The translations under genes and the position numbers were made by a program. A DNA stretch of 54,413 nucleotides from Alphaproteobacteria bacterium (GTDB lineage Bacteria > Pseudomonadota > Alphaproteobacteria > Micavibrionales > Micavibrionaceae). Below, piece by piece: positions 50,379-54,413 of this stretch. The first letter of the stretch is position 1, and each line of letters begins with the position of its first letter. Below the pieces are notes generated by a model, which was not told where the DNA came from, made no database searches, and saw only the letters and a program-made list of their open reading frames with translations. The stretch lies in contig JAJOJU010000006.1 of assembly GCA_021208265.1 (NCBI GenBank), positions 1 to 54,413 on the forward strand, given 5' to 3'.

Positions 50379-51489
50379 TTATTCTGAAACACTGTTCAGC
50401 TTGTGCGCCAGCGAAGCTTCCAGAAACATATCCAGATCGCCATCCAGCACATTGCCGGATTGATTGGTCTCTACCTCTGTCCGCAGATCTTTGACCATCT
50501 GATAGGGATGCAGAACGTAAGATCGAATCTGATGGCCCCAGCCAATATCGGTTTTCTCGCCGTGTTCTTCCGCGGCGCGTTCTTCGCGTTTGCGCAGCTC
50601 CATCTCGTAAATCCGCGCCTTCAGCATTTCAAGTGCTTGCGCCCGGTTCTGGTGCTGGGACCGCTCATTCTGACACGCCACAATAATACCGGTCGGCAGG
50701 TGCGTTATACGCACGGCACTGTCCGTGGTGTTAACATGCTGACCGCCTGCACCACTGGAACGATACGTATCGATTTTTAAATCTTTCTCCAACACGTCCA
50801 CATCGATATTTTCATCCACCACCGGGGAAACCGAAACAGACGCAAAGCTGGTATGGCGCCGCCCACTGGAATCATAAGGCGAGATTCTTACCAAACGGTG
50901 TACCCCGCTTTCGGTTTTGAGCCAGCCGTAGGCATCAGTCCCTTCCAGCTTCAACGTTGTGGATTTGATGCCCGCAACCTCACCATCGCTGCGTTCCAGC
51001 ACCGACAGCTTGTAATCATGCGCATCGGCCCAGCGCATATACATGCGAAGCAGCATCTCAGCCCAGTCCTGTGCTTCCGTGCCCCCTGACCCGGCATTAA
51101 TTTGCAGATAACAGTCAAGCCCGTCAGCCTCCCCGGAAAGCAGGCTTTCCAGCTGTTTTCGTTGCGCCACGGATCGTAATTCCTGAAGATTTTTAATAGC
51201 GTCCTCAACGATAGTCTCATCGCCTTCCGCTTCACCCAGCTCAATCAACTCTGACAGATCACTGATTTGCGTATCCATGTCACGAATAACGGAAACCGTT
51301 TGTTCCAGCTTGGTACGCTCCCGCATCAAGGTTTGTGCCTTGGCGGGGTTATTCCAGAGATCGGGGTCTTCAGTAAGCGCCTGTAATTCGCTCAGGCGGG
51401 CGAGGGATTTATCCCAGTCAAAGATGCCTCCTCAGCAGCACAAGCGCCGCCTGGATATCATCAATAATTGTCTGTATATCAGCACGCAT
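50379..51489 (-). CDS. prfB: Peptide chain release factor 2 (programmed +1 frameshift)
   Basis: Reads UGA and UAA stop codons. Translation starts at ATG 51489, runs 23 codons, meets TGA at 51418-51420, and continues in the +1 frame: HLDWDKSLARLSELQALTED. The release motif GGQ is in SSGAGGQHVNTTDSAVRIT. The stop-recognition loop is SPYDSSGRRHTSF, with SPY where E. coli has SPF, a variant I recall from Alphaproteobacteria. QNERSQHQNRAQAL follows. About 369 aa. The frameshift is real, not an error, because the complete signal is present (see the recoding site). Low RF2 promotes frameshifting, so RF2 controls its own level. Confidence 0.96.
51418..51432 (-). promoter_or_regulatory. RF2 programmed +1 frameshift site
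   Basis: On the minus strand: AGG AGG CAT CTT TGA C. The internal Shine-Dalgarno-like AGGAGG is separated from the slippery CTT by one codon, as in E. coli (AGG GGG TAT CTT TGA C). The tRNA shifts from CTT onto TTT-frame bases at a slow UGA, so recoding depends on RF2 level. Confidence 0.95.
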
Positions 51490-51498
51490 AAAGGTTTC

Positions 51499-52070
51499 TT
51501 AAGCCGCTTGCTGCATCGCCGGAGATTGGAATGATGCAAAGTGATCAACAACGGTATTACAGGCCTCCGCCAGAACATCTTCCGGTGTCGTCCGGCAAGT
51601 CAGCAGATTTTCATCCGCCAGCAGAGCCTGGTTTTCCCAGACAAGACCTGCCGCGTGAGCGCTTTGCTCCGCATGATCAGGGCCGCAAACACGGCGACCG
51701 CGGGCTGTTTCATTAGCGAACAGCAACTCAACAGCATCCCCCATCAGAGCCAGAGGCTTGCCGGCATTCAGGAAACCGTTGATAAATCTTTGTGTGTGTG
51801 CGGTCAGCTTCAATTTTTCAACACTGCGGCGGCGCCGGGAATAAGCAGCATGGAGAAATCAGCCGCCAGAGCCGTGCTTAAAACGCAATCGGCTGCGAAA
51901 TGATGACCCCAGGCTGTGCCGGTCCAGCTGTTTACCAAACCGTGATCCATGGAAATCAGGCGGGTATGCTGCCCCTGCTTTGCAAACTTCTGGGTTTCGG
52001 TCATTTCCGCTTCGTTAAAACCGTTCGCGACCAGAATAGCGATTTTCTCATGGATCAAAGATTTGCTCAT
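51499..52070 (-). CDS. DJ-1/PfpI-fold protein, probably inactive (frame broken by one base)
   Basis: About 189 aa once a T run at 51814-51818 is lengthened by one base (reads AAAVLKKLKLTAHTQRFINGF). KIAILVANGFNEAEMTETQKF resembles the DJ-1/PfpI domain at the C-terminus of large catalases. The nucleophile elbow, normally a Cys (A-I-C-H-G/A-I-C-x-G-P), reads LALMGDAVELL, with Asp in place of Cys, so a peptidase or deglycase role is unlikely. It lies 10 bp upstream of prfB on the same strand and may share its transcript. Function unknown. Confidence 0.72.
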
Positions 52071-52443
52071 ACGTACTTACTCCTTACGTCATTTAATCAG
52101 CGCAATTTCTTGCGGTATGTGTTGGAATCCCACGGTCGGACGCTTACCCGCGTCTCTTGCTCATGAAAATTAGATTAGGACATTCTGATTTTCACAAAAA
52201 AAAGTCAAGCATTATCGTTTTACGAAACGGTGCGTGCCTTTAAATATCCCATATCTTTCAGAAAGATAGTATGTTGAAAAGATATCATTCGCCCCCGGCA
52301 TACTGTTTTATAAAAAATTGGGGGGAAGTTTCACATCTCCTCTTTACATTCGGCGGCACTCTCATTATTACTGCTAGCACATTTACAAGTAACTCTCGGA
52401 AATTTATGTGGTTTTGACCACGAATATATGGAGCAATTTAAGG
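52071..52443. promoter_or_regulatory. 373-bp intergenic region with an inverted repeat
   Basis: No open frame or RNA gene seen. It carries a perfect inverted repeat TATCTTTC-A-GAAAGATA at 52252-52268 and a smaller one, CGTTT-TACG-AAACG, at 52217-52230. GGAG at 52430-52433 precedes the OmpA-type lipoprotein start. It separates the divergent DJ-1-like and OmpA-type genes, so it should contain promoters for both; the repeat may be an operator. Confidence 0.55.
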
Positions 52444-53357
52444 ATGAAAACCTTGCGGAATATAGTATTGGGCCTTAGCAGTGTGCTGCTTCTTGGCGGT
52501 TGTACCGTTTTTGACAGCTTCAGCGAAGTGGATGCGCTGAATGATGTGCAAGCTGTTGGCAGCCCGTTTACACAGGCATTGACCTCGGAATACCGCACGT
52601 TCTCAAATGCTGAACTGCATGATCATTTCGATTACCCGGACTCGCTGCACTTCGCGCGTAAGGGTCTGGCAGCAGCTGCCGGTGAAAACGTATTGCCGGA
52701 ACCGGTAACGGACTGGAATCTGGAGGAGAATCAGATTCAGGAATTGAGCGCCGCACGCGGCCGCCTGCTTCTGGCGTTTGATCTGGGGGCCCGCGAAAGC
52801 GCCCCTGCTCTGTCCGCTACGGCGCAAGCCCGATTCGATTGCTGGATTGAAAATTCAGAAGAAAAAGATCCTGATGCGGAAAGCTGCAAAAGCCAGTTCC
52901 TGAACGCCATGAACCAGCTGGAAGGCCAGATCGGCCCCGCTCCGGCCCCGGCACCGCTGAATGACTCCGGCCTGATGGAACCCGTGCAGGCTCTGGATGT
53001 CCAGCCTGACGGCCCAATGGCCCCTGAAGATGCTGTTTATCTGGTCTTCTTCAACTGGGATTCCTCTGAACTGGGCGCTGCCGCGCTGAATGTTCTGGAT
53101 GCTGTGCAGCAGGAAGTTCAGAAAAACCCGCCCAGCGCAATCAACATCATCGGTCACGCCGATACATCGGGTAGCAAGGATTATAACCAGCGCCTGTCTT
53201 TCCGCCGTGCAACGGCGTTCGTGACGCTCTGGTAGAACGCGGAATCGCTGAAAACACGCTGCAGATTGACGGCCGCGGAGAAGAAGAACTTCTGGTTCCG
53301 ACACCGGACAATATCCGCGAACCGGCTAACCGCCGTGCGAATATCTCCTTCCAGTAA
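52444..53357 (+). CDS. OmpA-family outer-membrane lipoprotein (frame broken by one base)
   Basis: About 304 aa. The signal peptide ends at the lipobox LLGGC (Cys about residue 20), so it is lipid-anchored. The central part is unique (SEVDALNDVQAVGSPF; a Cys pair around FDCWIENSEEKDPDAESC). The C-terminal OmpA domain binds peptidoglycan: YLVFFNWDSSEL, NIIGHADTSGSKDYN, LSFRRA, and then, after a missing base near 53217-53222, RDALVERGIAENTL and NRRANISFQ. ATG 52444 is preferred over the earlier in-frame ATG-like start at 52408 because it begins the signal peptide. Confidence 0.88.
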
Positions 53358-53381
53358 AAAGGACAGCCCATAAAGTTTTAG

Positions 53382-53414
53382 AAAGCGCGGGAATACTGTT
53401 TCCGCGCTTTTTTC
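53382..53414 (+). terminator. Intrinsic terminator after the OmpA-type gene
   Basis: AAAGCGCGG / CCGCGCTTT with an 11-base loop, followed by a run of six T. 24 bp after the OmpA-type stop. Confidence 0.88.
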
Positions 53415-53468
53415 TTATCGCCCGTTCGTGGTAAAAAGGGGAAGCCTTGATAACAAAGGTTTCTATCA

Positions 53469-54413
53469 ATGGACTTTAGACCCATACTTTTCATTGTCGG
53501 CCTTTTGCTGTGTACCATGTCGGTATCACTGGCCCTGCCAATGCTGGTTGATCTGTCGTTTGGCAATTCTGACTGGAAAGTGTTTTTCTTTTGCATACTG
53601 GCAACAGGCTTTTTCGGTGGATCGCTAGTGATCAGCACAGCCAGCCCCGTACAGGGATTTTCGATACGCCAGGCCTTCATGCTTTTATTTCTGTGTTGGT
53701 TGTGCGTAGCGGCCTTTGGCTCATTACCTTTCTATATGTGTGCACTTAATCTTAGCCTGACCGATTCGTTCTTTGAATCCATGTCGGGAATTACCACCAC
53801 AGGGGCCACCATACTGAAAAATCCGGATATGGCTCCGCCCGGTATTTTAATGTGGCGCGCTATCCTGCAGTGGCTGGGAGGCATCGGGATTATCATGATG
53901 GCGATATCCGTTCTGCCTTTCCTGAAGGTGGGCGGTATGCAGCTTTTCCGGATGCAAGGGGGGGATGATGATCAATCCCTGCCGCGCTTTGCCCGTCTGG
54001 CCCAGTCTATCATCTGATTTACCTGCTGCTGACGGCGCTCTGCCTTGTGGCTTATATGCTGGGGGGGATGGATGCTTTTCACGCGCTGGCCCACAGCATG
54101 GCCACCATTTCCACCGGCGGCTTTTCAACCCATGGCCGTTCGTTCATGGATGTCACCAATCCATGGATGGATCTGGCCGCGATCATATTCATGATTGCCG
54201 GGGCTTTACCGTTTTTGCTGTATGTGAAACTGCTCAAGGGTAATATTGTTCCCCTGCTCCGTGATGCACAAGTACGGCTGTTTTTTATCCATTATTGCCA
54301 TTGCTACGCTGATCCTGAGCATTCACCTGATGTACGCCGATTTTGATGGAACCTGTGGACGCCGTGCGCACGCGGCTTCAACGTGTATCCATGATCACCG
54401 GCACCAGTTCACC
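53469..54413 (+). CDS. trkH: Trk/Ktr potassium uptake protein TrkH, partial (right edge; frame broken)
   Basis: Inner-membrane potassium channel subunit that works with the NAD-binding regulator TrkA. Only about the first 300 residues are present. Several helices are visible. The first selectivity filter is MSGITTTGATIL, followed by MWRAILQWLGGIGIIMMAI. After a missing base near 54008-54014 come YLLLTALCLVAYMLGG and the second filter ATISTGGFSTHG. Further breaks are near 54289-54292 (an extra C) and 54370-54395 (bases missing), after which MITGTSS matches the third filter region. The gene continues past the window. ATG 53469 follows the terminator by 54 bp. Confidence 0.9.

Overview
The window reads as a chromosomal segment of an alphaproteobacterium with moderate GC and mostly housekeeping content. 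Clues are: a small protein next to rpiB-glyA, the hemB / arginyl-tRNA transferase / parC / recO neighbourhood, fumC followed by a ribbon-helix-helix gene, purE-purK preceded by a DUF465 gene, a phaA-phaB-phaC-phaR polyhydroxyalkanoate cluster, and an LdtR-like MarR regulator. A Micavibrio-like or Rhodospirillales-like lineage is possible but is only a guess. No rRNA, tRNA, IS element, prophage or CRISPR array was seen.

Layout. 1-1278: small protein, rpiB, glyA (minus strand; glyA runs off the left edge). 1.3-7 kb: a MerC-like membrane protein, glutaryl-CoA dehydrogenase, two unrecognised proteins that converge on a bidirectional terminator, the MarR/LdtR-like regulator, and a 3-hydroxyisobutyryl-CoA hydrolase-like protein. 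7-18 kb: hemB, an EAL-domain protein, the flagellar stator pair motA-motB, arginyl-tRNA transferase, parC, a large coiled-coil membrane protein lodged between parC and recO, and recO. 18-27 kb: aspartate dehydrogenase, a phosphatase, two tandem proteins resembling protein-glutaminase, then a long minus-strand block (L,D-transpeptidase, M15-type endopeptidase, folK, LOG-like gene, folP) and ilvD. 27-35 kb: PH-domain pair, pfkA, purE/purK, GIY-YIG protein, fumC. 35-43 kb: a large AsmA protein, a cyclic-nucleotide-binding protein and the PHA cluster. 43-50 kb: a periplasmic protein and two very large exported proteins that share an N-terminal domain; one ends in a TcpQ-like domain. 50-54 kb: prfB with a genuine programmed +1 frameshift site, a DJ-1-like protein, an OmpA-type lipoprotein and trkH (cut by the right edge).

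A strong feature of the data is that about twenty genes, many of them essential and conserved, are split by single-base insertions or deletions, often in A/T runs. In nearly all cases the protein continues perfectly in the next frame. I read these as residual sequencing errors rather than pseudogenes and have annotated the restored full-length genes. The exception is prfB, whose internal stop is the classical RF2 recoding signal.

The most unusual content is (i) the tandem glutaminase-like pair at 19575-20629, (ii) the pair of giant exported proteins at 43989-50303, (iii) the coiled-coil membrane protein at 15170-17333, and (iv) several perfect inverted repeats in intergenic regions, notably a 28-bp perfect palindrome at 11877-11904.
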